From the NCBI RefSeq assembly GCF_000308435.1, contig NZ_BAFR01000155.1, positions 1 through 64,000 on the forward strand: 64,000 bases of DNA. Reading direction: 5' to 3'. The notes beneath the pieces are model-generated. The model was not told the origin of the DNA. It saw only the letters and a list, made by a program, of their open reading frames with translations, and ran no database searches. Shown one piece after another: positions 32,484 to 39,758 of the stretch. Each line of letters opens with the position of its first letter. Within the stretch, counting starts at the first letter, position 1. Source of the stretch: Nocardia araoensis NBRC 100135 (GTDB lineage: Bacteria; Actinomycetota; Actinomycetes; Mycobacteriales; Mycobacteriaceae). The translations under genes were made by a program, and so were the position numbers.

Positions 32484-33329
32484 GTGGACGTTTTCGAACA
32501 TCGGGGCAGGTCGGTGGTCTTCGACCGCACGGGCAGCGGGCCTGCGGTCGTGTTCCTGCACAACGCGGGCACGCAGCGCCACATCTGGGACGACCAGGTC
32601 GCGGCGCTGCGGGACGAGCACGAGGTCTTCGCGCTCGATCTGCCCGGCTACGGGCAGTCCGACCAGCCCGCGACCGGCTACCGCCTCACCGATTACGTCG
32701 ACATGCTCACGGCGTTCCTGGACGCCCACCAGCGCACCGATGTGGTGCTGATCGGCAACTGTCTCGGCAGCGCCACCTCGCTGCGCTACGCCATGGGGCA
32801 TCCGGACCGGGTGCGCGCGCTCGTGCTGATGAATCCGCTCACCTTGGACACCGTCAGTTCGGGGCAGTCGGCGGGTCTGGCCTGGCTGGACGCGCGACTG
32901 CCGCTGGCGCCGCTGGCCCGCCGGATCAGCCTGCCGAACCCGGCGGTCTCGCTGATCGTCGGCAATCAGCTCGGCCCCCGCGGCCGGGACCGACGCAAAC
33001 AGCACGAGCCGCGCGTGCGGGCGCACTGGACCGATCGGGGCAGGCTGCAAGCCCTGCACGGCTTGGTGCAGGATTTCCCGTCCTACCGCGCGTTGGACAC
33101 CTTCGACCCGCCCGCCGGTTTCCCGCCGATCTGCACGATCTGGGGACGGCGCAACCGCATCCTGTCCGCGAAGGCGGGTGGGCGACTGAACCGCAGATTG
33201 CGCCCGCATACGGCGGTGGAACTACCGGACTGCGGTCATCTTCCGATGGTGGAGGCCCCGGAGCGGGTCACTTCGATCATCACCCGATTCCTCGCCCACG
33301 CGCCCGTGCGAAGGCAAGCGGGCGGCTGA
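32484..33329 (+). CDS. Alpha/beta hydrolase with Cys in the nucleophile position
   Basis: GTG at 32484 with AGGGAG gives 281 residues of the alpha/beta-hydrolase fold: HNAGTQRHIWDDQ (oxyanion region), DLPGYGQSD, the nucleophile elbow GNCLGS at 91-96 and a late DCGHLPMVEAPE with the catalytic His. The elbow has Cys93 in place of the usual Ser (G-x-S-x-G). This change is known from PHA synthases and dienelactone hydrolases, so the enzyme may be a thioester-forming transferase or a special hydrolase. It follows the operon by 85 bp and may or may not be part of it. Confidence 0.83.
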   Translation: MDVFEHRGRSVVFDRTGSGPAVVFLHNAGTQRHIWDDQVAALRDEHEVFALDLPGYGQSDQPATGYRLTDYVDMLTAFLDAHQRTDVVLIGNCLGSATSLRYAMGHPDRVRALVLMNPLTLDTVSSGQSAGLAWLDARLPLAPLARRISLPNPAVSLIVGNQLGPRGRDRRKQHEPRVRAHWTDRGRLQALHGLVQDFPSYRALDTFDPPAGFPPICTIWGRRNRILSAKAGGRLNRRLRPHTAVELPDCGHLPMVEAPERVTSIITRFLAHAPVRRQAGG

Positions 33330-33336
33330 GCCGCGC

Positions 33337-33621
33337 TCAGAGCGGAGCCGCGGTCGGGAACAGTTCGGCGAAACTGGCCGAATGCACCCCGCAACCGGCG
33401 CACTCGAATACCACGCCCATGTCCAGCATCCAGTGGATGCGGGTATGGCAGGTCTCGCACAGGAAGTCCACACCGGCCTGGTGGCAGCAGGACCGTTTAC
33501 GGATGAACCATTCCGCGCGATGACGGCAGGGCACGGAATCGAAGCGGAACGTGCATTTCGGCGCGGCGGGCAACTCGGCGACGACGGCATCGAAAGCCGT
33601 TGTGACCGTACGGGTGATCAC
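33337..33621 (-). CDS. Small cysteine-rich, probably zinc-binding protein
   Basis: GTG at 33621 follows GGAAGG. The 94-residue protein contains eight cysteines and several His in patterns such as KCTF, VPCRHRAEW, SCCHQAG, FLCETCHTRIHW and ECAGCGVHS, which looks like two zinc knuckles. No membrane segment is present. It lies convergent to the Cys-elbow hydrolase with 7 bp between the stops. I cannot assign a family; structural zinc or a nucleic-acid contact is plausible. Confidence 0.62.
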   Translation of the reverse strand: MITRTVTTAFDAVVAELPAAPKCTFRFDSVPCRHRAEWFIRKRSCCHQAGVDFLCETCHTRIHWMLDMGVVFECAGCGVHSASFAELFPTAAPL

Positions 33622-33811
33622 AGCAGATACCTTCCGGCGGAGCAGGGTGGGAGAACGAGCGGTGCGGCGGCGCCTTCACCCCCTGGATCGATCTCTCTCG
33701 AGTAGCTGTTACCCGGATGAGTCGGCCTTCACACGCGGGCGGACCGGCTTGTTTGGCCACTCGGCGTGCGGGAATCCGAATCGTGACGCCATCTAGGGAA
33801 GGGGTTCTGTC

Positions 33812-34876
33812 ATGTTGTTGCGCCGACTCGCCCGGCCGCTACTGGCCACCGCGTTCGTGGTCGACGGGGTCGATACGCTGCGGCACCCGGACGAACGGGT
33901 GAAGTCCGCGAACGCACTGCTGGAGCGGGGGCACCGACAGCTCCCCGAAGAGATCGCCGCGAAGTTGCCATCGAATCCATCGACCGTCGTGCAGATCAAT
34001 GCCTTCGCTCAGGTGGGCGGCGGCGTCCTGCTGGCACTCGGCAAGGCGCCGCGACTGGCCGCTCTGGTGCTCGCCGCGACCGTCGTGCCCGCCGCCGTCA
34101 CCGAGCAGGACTTCTGGAACGAGCAGGATCCCGCCCGCAAGTCGGCGAAGCGGACCACGTTCCTCAAGGATCTCGGGCTGCTCGGCGGACTGATGATCGC
34201 CGCCGCCGACACCGAGGGCAAGCCCTCGCTGGGCTGGCGCGGCCGCCGAGCCGCGCGCGACGCCGCCGCCGCGGTGACCGCGGCGCTGCCGTTCGGCGCG
34301 GCCTCGGACACCCCCACCGGCGCGGCACTGCGCAAAACCGCGCACGAGGCCGCGGACAAGGCGCGGGCGCTCGGCACGGTGGCCGCGAGCAAGGGGGCGG
34401 GACTCGCCGAGTCGGCCCAGCGGCACCGGCCCGGGTGGGCGGATTCGGCCAAGGAACACGGTAGCGACTGGGCCGAGACCGCCAAGACGCACGGGCAGGA
34501 GTGGGCCGAGACCGCCAAAGAGCATGGTGCCGAATGGGCCGAGATCGCCAAAGAACGCGGCGCGGACTGGGCGGAGATCGCCAAAGAACGCGGAGCCGAC
34601 TGGGCGGAAATCGCGAAAGAACGCGGAGCGGAGTGGGCCGAGATCGCCAAAGAACGCGGCGCCGAATGGGCTGAGATCGCCAAGGAGCAGGGCGTTCACC
34701 TCGCGGATCTGGCGAAGCAGCGCGGCAGCGAATGGGCCGAGATCGCGAAAGAACGCGGACCGGAGCTGGCCGACGCCGCCAAGGAGCGCAGTGTGCACGC
34801 GGCGCACCTGGCCCGCGAGCGAGGAGCCCAGACCGCGCACGCGGCCCGCGAGGCGATCGACTCGCGTCGCCACTGA
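33812..34876 (+). CDS. DoxX-family membrane protein with thirteen 11-residue repeats
   Basis: ATG at 33812 with GGAAGGGG gives 354 residues. The first about 135 match the DoxX family: LARPLLATAFVVDGVDTLR, then hydrophobic spans near 58-78, 80-96 and 119-132. From residue 207 to 349 follow thirteen exact-length units of 11 residues, consensus A-E-W-A-E-I-A-K-E-R-G; the central five are nearly identical. An 11-residue period with Trp and Ile every 3 or 4 positions fits a hendecad, right-handed coiled coil or amphipathic lipid-surface helix. The domain is cytoplasmic or periplasmic depending on topology. Repeat number may vary between strains. Confidence 0.85.
   Translation: MLLRRLARPLLATAFVVDGVDTLRHPDERVKSANALLERGHRQLPEEIAAKLPSNPSTVVQINAFAQVGGGVLLALGKAPRLAALVLAATVVPAAVTEQDFWNEQDPARKSAKRTTFLKDLGLLGGLMIAAADTEGKPSLGWRGRRAARDAAAAVTAALPFGAASDTPTGAALRKTAHEAADKARALGTVAASKGAGLAESAQRHRPGWADSAKEHGSDWAETAKTHGQEWAETAKEHGAEWAEIAKERGADWAEIAKERGADWAEIAKERGAEWAEIAKERGAEWAEIAKEQGVHLADLAKQRGSEWAEIAKERGPELADAAKERSVHAAHLARERGAQTAHAAREAIDSRRH
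34430..34858 (+). repeat. 33-bp tandem coding repeats (13 units)
   Basis: The DNA coding residues 207-349 of the DoxX-like protein repeats every 33 bp in frame. Units 4-8 are most alike (for example GAGATCGCCAAAGAACGCGG recurs), and outer units have drifted, as expected from slippage or unequal crossing-over. Confidence 0.88.
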
Positions 34877-34881
34877 CGCTC

Positions 34882-34926
34882 GGACCGGTAGCGCGCCGAA
34901 TGACGCGTTCGGCGCGCTACCGGTCC
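34882..34926. terminator. Bidirectional terminator between the DoxX-like and SDR genes
   Basis: A perfect 19-bp stem (34882-34900 with 34908-34926) and 7-nt loop between convergent genes, beginning 5 bp after the plus-strand stop codon. Confidence 0.75.
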
Positions 34927-35005
34927 GCCCGCGCGCGGTCAGGCGGTTCAACCGAGCGCGAGGCCGACGAGCGCCATTCGCGCAACGCGCTTTCCGACCG
35001 GGAGC

Positions 35006-35836
35006 CTAAGAGGTGCTCGCGCTCCCGCCGCAGGAAATGGTGACGGCTTCCCCGTTGAAGTGGCGGCCGGACTCGGAGACCAGCAGCAGCATGGCCTCGG
35101 CCACTTCGGCGGGCTGGATCAAATCGCCGTTGGGCGGCCCGGATTCGATGATCGCCATCCAGTCCTCCCTGGTGGGGTTCTCCTTGTCCGGCACCATCAG
35201 CCGCCAGGTCGCGGGGTTCTGGATCATGTCGGTGTCCACGCCCGAGGGCAGCAGCGCGTTCACCGTGATGCCGTACTCCGCCACCTCCAGCGACAGCGAC
35301 TTCACCAAGCCGAGCACGCCCCATTTGCTCGCGGCGTAGTGCGCCGCGTTGCGCGCGCCCATCTTCGCCACGATGGAGGAGGTGGCCACCACACGCCCCC
35401 AGCGCCGCTCGATCATGTGCGGGACGACCGCGCGGAAGCTGTGGAACACGCCCGTCAGGTTGGTGTCGATCATGTCGCGCCACAACTGCTCGTCCATCTC
35501 GGCGACGGGCGAGTGGGACGCGATGCCCGCGTTGGCGACGAGGATGTCGATGCGGTCGAACTCCGCGAGCGCGCGCTCGGCCACCGCCCGCATCTGCTCC
35601 AGGCTGCGCACGTCGGCCTGGACGGCGACACAGCGGCGGCCGGTGCGCTCGACCAGCGCGGCGGTCTCGGCCAGGTCACCGGGAGTGCTCAACGGGTAGG
35701 GCAGGCCGGGCAGCGGGGCGGCGATATCGCACACCACGATGTCCGCGCCAGCGTTCGCCAGCGCCAAGGCGTGCGCGCGTCCCTGCCCGCGGGCTCCGCC
35801 GGTGACCACCGCCACCCGGTCGTCGAGATTCCCCAT
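35006..35836 (-). CDS. Mycofactocin-type short-chain dehydrogenase
   Basis: The 276-residue SDR has VVTGGARGQGRAHALAL (Rossmann TGxxxGxG form), then a characteristic insert CDIAAPL...YPLSTPGDLAETAALVE before the next strand. That insert marks the mycofactocin-coupled SDR family of mycobacteria and relatives, in which the nicotinamide stays bound and electrons pass to mycofactocin. NANAG-type VANAGI, catalytic Ser at ATSSIVAK and YAASK (Tyr and Lys) are intact. The substrate is probably an alcohol. It lies 170 bp from the DoxX-like gene and is not clearly in an operon. Confidence 0.88.
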   Translation of the reverse strand: MGNLDDRVAVVTGGARGQGRAHALALANAGADIVVCDIAAPLPGLPYPLSTPGDLAETAALVERTGRRCVAVQADVRSLEQMRAVAERALAEFDRIDILVANAGIASHSPVAEMDEQLWRDMIDTNLTGVFHSFRAVVPHMIERRWGRVVATSSIVAKMGARNAAHYAASKWGVLGLVKSLSLEVAEYGITVNALLPSGVDTDMIQNPATWRLMVPDKENPTREDWMAIIESGPPNGDLIQPAEVAEAMLLLVSESGRHFNGEAVTISCGGSASTS

Positions 35837-36273
35837 TGCCGGCCCTTCGTCGGTCGGTACCTGCTTCGGCCGCCACCCATCGTGTCATGTGCGAACGGGC
35901 CGAACATTCGATTTTCCGGCGGGTGCGCGTCCGAGGGCTGATTTACCAGAACTGGGAACGGGCGAGATCCGGTGCCGGGCACGACGTGCGCCTTCGCGTG
36001 CCGCAGCACGTCCGCAACCTGCGCACATGGGGGTCGATTCGCCGAATTGCTCAGGGCGAGTGGGACAATGGGCACGATCTCGGCACCGCGGCGGGCACGG
36101 CCACGGCACGGACGAGCCGACCCCACTGCGGCACGGAGACCACATGCACCCATTTCGACCCGGTTCAACGACCGACCGTGTGCGATGTACGCTGCGCCCC
36201 GGAACGATCCCGCCCGTGCCCACGCGTCGTTTCGGGCACAAGCGTCGCATCCGCATGGTTTCCTGGGGGCCCG
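35837..36273. other. Intergenic region, 437 bp
   Basis: It is upstream of both the SDR (minus) and the small protein at 36274 (plus). No reading frame with coding-like composition and no strong repeat or promoter is visible. Confidence 0.4.
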
Positions 36274-36501
36274 ATGACCGATTGTGAGTACCTGCCCGTG
36301 AATCTCGACCGACAGCTCGACGCCGAACCGACCGACCACGACAACACCCTTGCCGACCGGCTCGCCGGCCCGCGGTTGCGCAGGCTGCTGCACACGGCCA
36401 TCGGCCTGTCCGAGGATTCCATCGACCTGCTGACCACCATGACCACGCGTCTGCGTGCGGCCGAGGGCATGATCCTGCGCGACCCGCTCGACGACTGCTG
36501 A
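36274..36501 (+). CDS. Small hypothetical protein, 75 residues
   Basis: ATG at 36274 (MTDCEYLPVNLDRQ) gives 75 residues, mostly helical, with a possible amphipathic helix around GPRLRRLLHTAIGLSED and an acidic C-terminus ending DPLDDC. The upstream CTGGGGG is a poor ribosome site. GC3 is high as in real genes. No family is recognised. It lies 111 bp before the methyltransferase. Confidence 0.5.
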   Translation: MTDCEYLPVNLDRQLDAEPTDHDNTLADRLAGPRLRRLLHTAIGLSEDSIDLLTTMTTRLRAAEGMILRDPLDDC

Positions 36502-36612
36502 CCTCCGCGCGGTCGCGGCCGGGGCTCCCGGCCGCGGGCAACCGGCGGTGACCGGTTGCCGATCCGGCAACAATATTTGCCGTTCCGGTCGGGCCGACGG
36601 ATGGTGGGACGC

Positions 36613-37272
36613 ATGAGTGCGACACACCATCACCACGCCGACCGGACGACGCCGACGACAGTCGAGTACTGGGAGGCCTTCTACCAGGAGCGCGAGCAGA
36701 TCTGGTCGGGACGGCCGAACTTCCTGCTGGTGCGCGAGGCCGAAGCCCTGCCTCCGGGCACCGCGCTGGATCTGGGCTGCGCCGAGGGCGCCGACGCGAT
36801 CTGGCTGGCCGAGCGCGGCTGGCGGGTCACGGCCGTCGACGTGTCGGAGACCGCGCTGGCCCGCGCCAGGACCAACGCTGCCCGACAGCGCCTCGACGGC
36901 GAAATCGATTGGCAGCGGCACGATCTGGACCACACCTTCCCCGCTGGGAGTTTCGACCTCGTCACGGCGCAGTATCTGCACTCACCGGCGGCACGGGATG
37001 GCGAGAGGACCCGAATCCTGGGCCGCGCCGCCGCGGCGGTGGCGCCGGGCGGGCTGCTGCTGATCGTCGGGCACGCGCAATGGCCGTCCTGGGTGCTGGA
37101 ACCACCCGCCGACCTGCATTTTCCGACCACGGCCGAGGTGCGTGCCGGTCTCGCGCTGGACCCGGCCGAATGGCAGGTGGAAGTGGACGAGGTGGTCGAG
37201 CGCGAGCACCCGGGCCCGGAGGGTCAGCCTGGCACGCGAAAAGACAACATCCTACGAATTCGCCGCGCCTGA
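36613..37272 (+). CDS. SAM-dependent methyltransferase (TehB-like)
   Basis: ATG at 36613 gives 219 residues of the class I methyltransferase fold. SAM motif I reads LDLGCAEGADAIWLA (about residues 53-67), followed by VTAVDVSETALARAR (motif with the ribose-binding Asp). The N-terminus contains four consecutive His residues (THHHHADR), a metal-binding curiosity also seen in some tellurite/thiopurine-type relatives. It lies 200 bp upstream of the SARP regulator, so it could be the outer edge of the polyketide cluster, but nothing else ties it to the pathway. Confidence 0.82.
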   Translation: MSATHHHHADRTTPTTVEYWEAFYQEREQIWSGRPNFLLVREAEALPPGTALDLGCAEGADAIWLAERGWRVTAVDVSETALARARTNAARQRLDGEIDWQRHDLDHTFPAGSFDLVTAQYLHSPAARDGERTRILGRAAAAVAPGGLLLIVGHAQWPSWVLEPPADLHFPTTAEVRAGLALDPAEWQVEVDEVVEREHPGPEGQPGTRKDNILRIRRA

Positions 37273-37472
37273 CCGACTGAGCGAATAACGGGCGAATCTC
37301 CTTGTCGCCGAGGACAATTCGCGTAGACTGCGCGGGGAATTAACTCCGATATTACTCAGGATTCATGGTGCCGATACGGCTTTCTCGCTACTGTGGACGG
37401 AGCCTACAACGCGGTGGGAATCGAGAATTCTCACGTCGGTCGGGGGGAAATTCGCCCGTAGGAGAGCTCCCA

Positions 37473-38339
37473 GTGAAGTATCCAGTATGCGCTCGCGTGC
37501 TAGGTCCGTTGACACTCGCCCTGAACAATCGCAACGCGACGCCGACTGCGCAGAAGCAGCGGCAGTTGCTGGCATTACTCTTGGTTCGGCACGACACCGT
37601 AGTCCCGGTGACGGCCCTGATCGAAGAACTGTGGAACGATGATCCGCCGCGCAGCGCGGTGACGGTCGTGCAAACATATGTGCTCGGAATTCGTAAGAAG
37701 ATGGCGGAACAGTTGGGGGTGGGGCAGGCGGAGGTGGCCGAACGCTTTCTGCGCACGCGCAGCAAGGGCTATTCCTTCGACGTGCAGGACTGCGTGTTCG
37801 ACCTGCGCGACTATCAGTCCATGTCGGAGGCCGCCCGATGCGCCGCCAAGACCGGCGACGACCAGCGCGCGGTGGACCTGTTCAGCGCCGCGGAAGCGCT
37901 GTGGAGCGGTCCGGCGCTGGTGGATGTGGAGGGCGGCATCCCGCTCGCCGCCGAGATCTCGCATCTGGACCACCTGCGGCTGACCAACATCGAGTTGCGC
38001 GTCGAGGCGGAATTGCGCCTGGGCAGGCATCGCGAGGTCTGCCCGGACCTGGCCCGGCTGACCATGCAGCATCCGCTGCACGAGCGGCTCCAGGCGTACT
38101 ACATGTTCGCCCTGTGCCGGTCGGGACAGCGCGCCCGCGCCTTGGCCTCCTATCAGCAGTTCAGCAGGTCCATGCAGGAGGAGTTGGGGCTCGACCCCTG
38201 TCAGAAGCTGCAGAAGCTGCACCGGGACATCCTGGCCGCCTCCGACGACTCGGTGAGCGCGATGCTCAACAGCCGCCATGCCGGTTACCTGATCGGCTGG
38301 TACTCCCCCGAGTCCCGCGCCGCCGCCGAAACCGCCTGA
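37473..38339 (+). CDS. SARP-family pathway activator of the polyketide cluster
   Basis: GTG at 37473 with GGAGAG gives 288 residues. The N-terminal winged helix (RVLGPLTLALNN, recognition part LIEELWNDDPPRSAVTVVQTY) and the C-terminal bacterial transcriptional activation domain are those of small SARPs such as ActII-ORF4 and RedD. SARPs bind heptameric direct repeats at 11-bp steps overlapping the -35 region. Such repeats lie between accDA and the ketosynthase genes. Codon 35 is a TTA Leu codon (37575-37577), rare in such DNA and a known translational brake for SARPs in Streptomyces. The longer frame from 37365 was rejected. Confidence 0.92.
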   Translation: MKYPVCARVLGPLTLALNNRNATPTAQKQRQLLALLLVRHDTVVPVTALIEELWNDDPPRSAVTVVQTYVLGIRKKMAEQLGVGQAEVAERFLRTRSKGYSFDVQDCVFDLRDYQSMSEAARCAAKTGDDQRAVDLFSAAEALWSGPALVDVEGGIPLAAEISHLDHLRLTNIELRVEAELRLGRHREVCPDLARLTMQHPLHERLQAYYMFALCRSGQRARALASYQQFSRSMQEELGLDPCQKLQKLHRDILAASDDSVSAMLNSRHAGYLIGWYSPESRAAAETA

Positions 38340-38342
38340 CGA

Positions 38343-38395
38343 CGCCGCGACGACGCCCGGCCGCGATCGATGCGGGGCCGGGCGTCGTCGCGGCG
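38343..38395. terminator. Strong hairpin between SARP and accC
   Basis: A perfect 20-bp stem (38343-38362 with 38376-38395) with a 13-nt loop, 3 bp after the SARP stop codon and 3 bp before the accC stop on the other strand. It serves convergent genes. Confidence 0.8.
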
Positions 38396-38398
38396 CGC

Positions 38399-39748
38399 TC
38401 ATCCTCGCCCGAGCAGTTCGTCCACCAACCCGGTGGTGTGCGTGGCGGCGCGCATGGCCGGATGGTCCAGCACCTCGTACAGGAAATCCCGGGTGGTCGC
38501 GACGCGGGCGCCGGAGATCCGGAACTCCGCCAGCGCGCGCCGCATCCGGGCCAGCGCCCGGTCGCGGTCCGGCGCCCACACCACCAGTTTGGCCAGCAGC
38601 GAATCATAGTGCGGAGGTATCGAATAACCGGCGTACGCATGCGTGTCGACACGGACGAAGGGACCGCCGGGCGGGATGAATTCCGCCAGGATTCCCGGGG
38701 CGGGCGCGAATTGGGCGGCAGGGTCTTCGGCATTGATCCGGCATTCGATCGCCGCACCACGCAAAACGATATCGTCCTGCGCTATGCCGAGCGTTTGCCC
38801 GGCCGCGACTCTGATCTGTTCGGCGATGAGATCTATACCCGTCACCATCTCGGTGACCGGATGTTCCACCTGAATACGGCAGTTCACTTCCATGAAATAG
38901 TAATTGCCGTCCCGATCCACCAGGAATTCGACCGTTCCCGCGCCGGTATACCCGGCCTCCAGCACACCGTGCACGGCGGAGGCGCCCATTCGCTCGGCCA
39001 GACCGTCCGGCAGCAGCGGCGCCGGGGATTCCTCGATCAATTTCTGATGCCTGCGCTGCACCGAGCAGTCGCGTTCACCCAGGTGCACGCCGTTTCCGTA
39101 GCCGTCGCACAAGACCTGGATCTCCACGTGCCTGGCCGCGGCGAGGTACTTCTCGAGGTATACCCGGCTGTCGCCGAACAGCATTCGCGCTGTCGCCCTG
39201 GTCTCCTGATAGGCGCGCGGGAAGGCCGCGCTCTCGTGCACCACCTGCATGCCGCGTCCGCCGCCGCCCGCGGCGGCTTTGACGATCACCGGGTAGCCGA
39301 TCGAATCCGCGAGCGCGTGCGCCTCGTCGAGCTCGAGTGGATCGAGGCTGCCCGGCAGTAGCGGCAGTCCCGCCTTCGCCATCAGCGTGCGCGCCGACTG
39401 CTTGTCGCCGAGCTGGGCCATCACATCGGCGGGCGGCCCGATCAGCGTAATGCCCGCCGCTCGGCAGGCGTCGGCGAAATCCGGTGACTCGGAAAGGAAT
39501 CCGTATCCGGGATGGATCGCGTCCGCGCCGGTGAGCTCGGCGGCGGCGAGGATCGCCGCGGCGTTCAGATAGCTGCGCTTGGCCGCGGACGGGCCGATCT
39601 GCACCGCCTCGTCGGCGAAACGCACCACCGCCGACTCGGCGTCGGCGACCGAGTGCACCGCCACGGTGCGCACGCCGAGTTCGCGGCAGGTGCGCGCGAC
39701 GCGCAGCGCGATCTCACCGCGGTTGGCGATCAGGACCTTCTCGAACAT
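38399..39748 (-). CDS. accC: Biotin carboxylase subunit of acetyl-CoA carboxylase
   Basis: ATG at 39748 gives 449 residues: the biotin-carboxylase N domain (MFEKVLIANRGEIALRV), the ATP-grasp loop KAAAGGGGRGMQVV and the catalytic stretch EVNCRIQVEHPVTE (usually EMNTRIQVEHPVTE). It carboxylates biotin on the carrier protein using ATP and bicarbonate. The protein ends after the BC domain, with no carrier domain, unlike the fused AccA3 type usual in mycolic-acid bacteria. It follows accDA after 10 bp. Together with accB at 51.8 kb it forms a complete carboxylase that would feed malonyl-CoA to the polyketide synthase. Confidence 0.93.
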   Translation of the reverse strand: MFEKVLIANRGEIALRVARTCRELGVRTVAVHSVADAESAVVRFADEAVQIGPSAAKRSYLNAAAILAAAELTGADAIHPGYGFLSESPDFADACRAAGITLIGPPADVMAQLGDKQSARTLMAKAGLPLLPGSLDPLELDEAHALADSIGYPVIVKAAAGGGGRGMQVVHESAAFPRAYQETRATARMLFGDSRVYLEKYLAAARHVEIQVLCDGYGNGVHLGERDCSVQRRHQKLIEESPAPLLPDGLAERMGASAVHGVLEAGYTGAGTVEFLVDRDGNYYFMEVNCRIQVEHPVTEMVTGIDLIAEQIRVAAGQTLGIAQDDIVLRGAAIECRINAEDPAAQFAPAPGILAEFIPPGGPFVRVDTHAYAGYSIPPHYDSLLAKLVVWAPDRDRALARMRRALAEFRISGARVATTRDFLYEVLDHPAMRAATHTTGLVDELLGRG

Positions 39749-39758
39749 GTCGCCACTC

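Noticed and set aside
34430..34858. Possible CRISPR-like or intergenic repeat array
   Set aside because: The 33-bp units are head to tail without spacers and in frame within a protein gene, so this is a coding tandem repeat.
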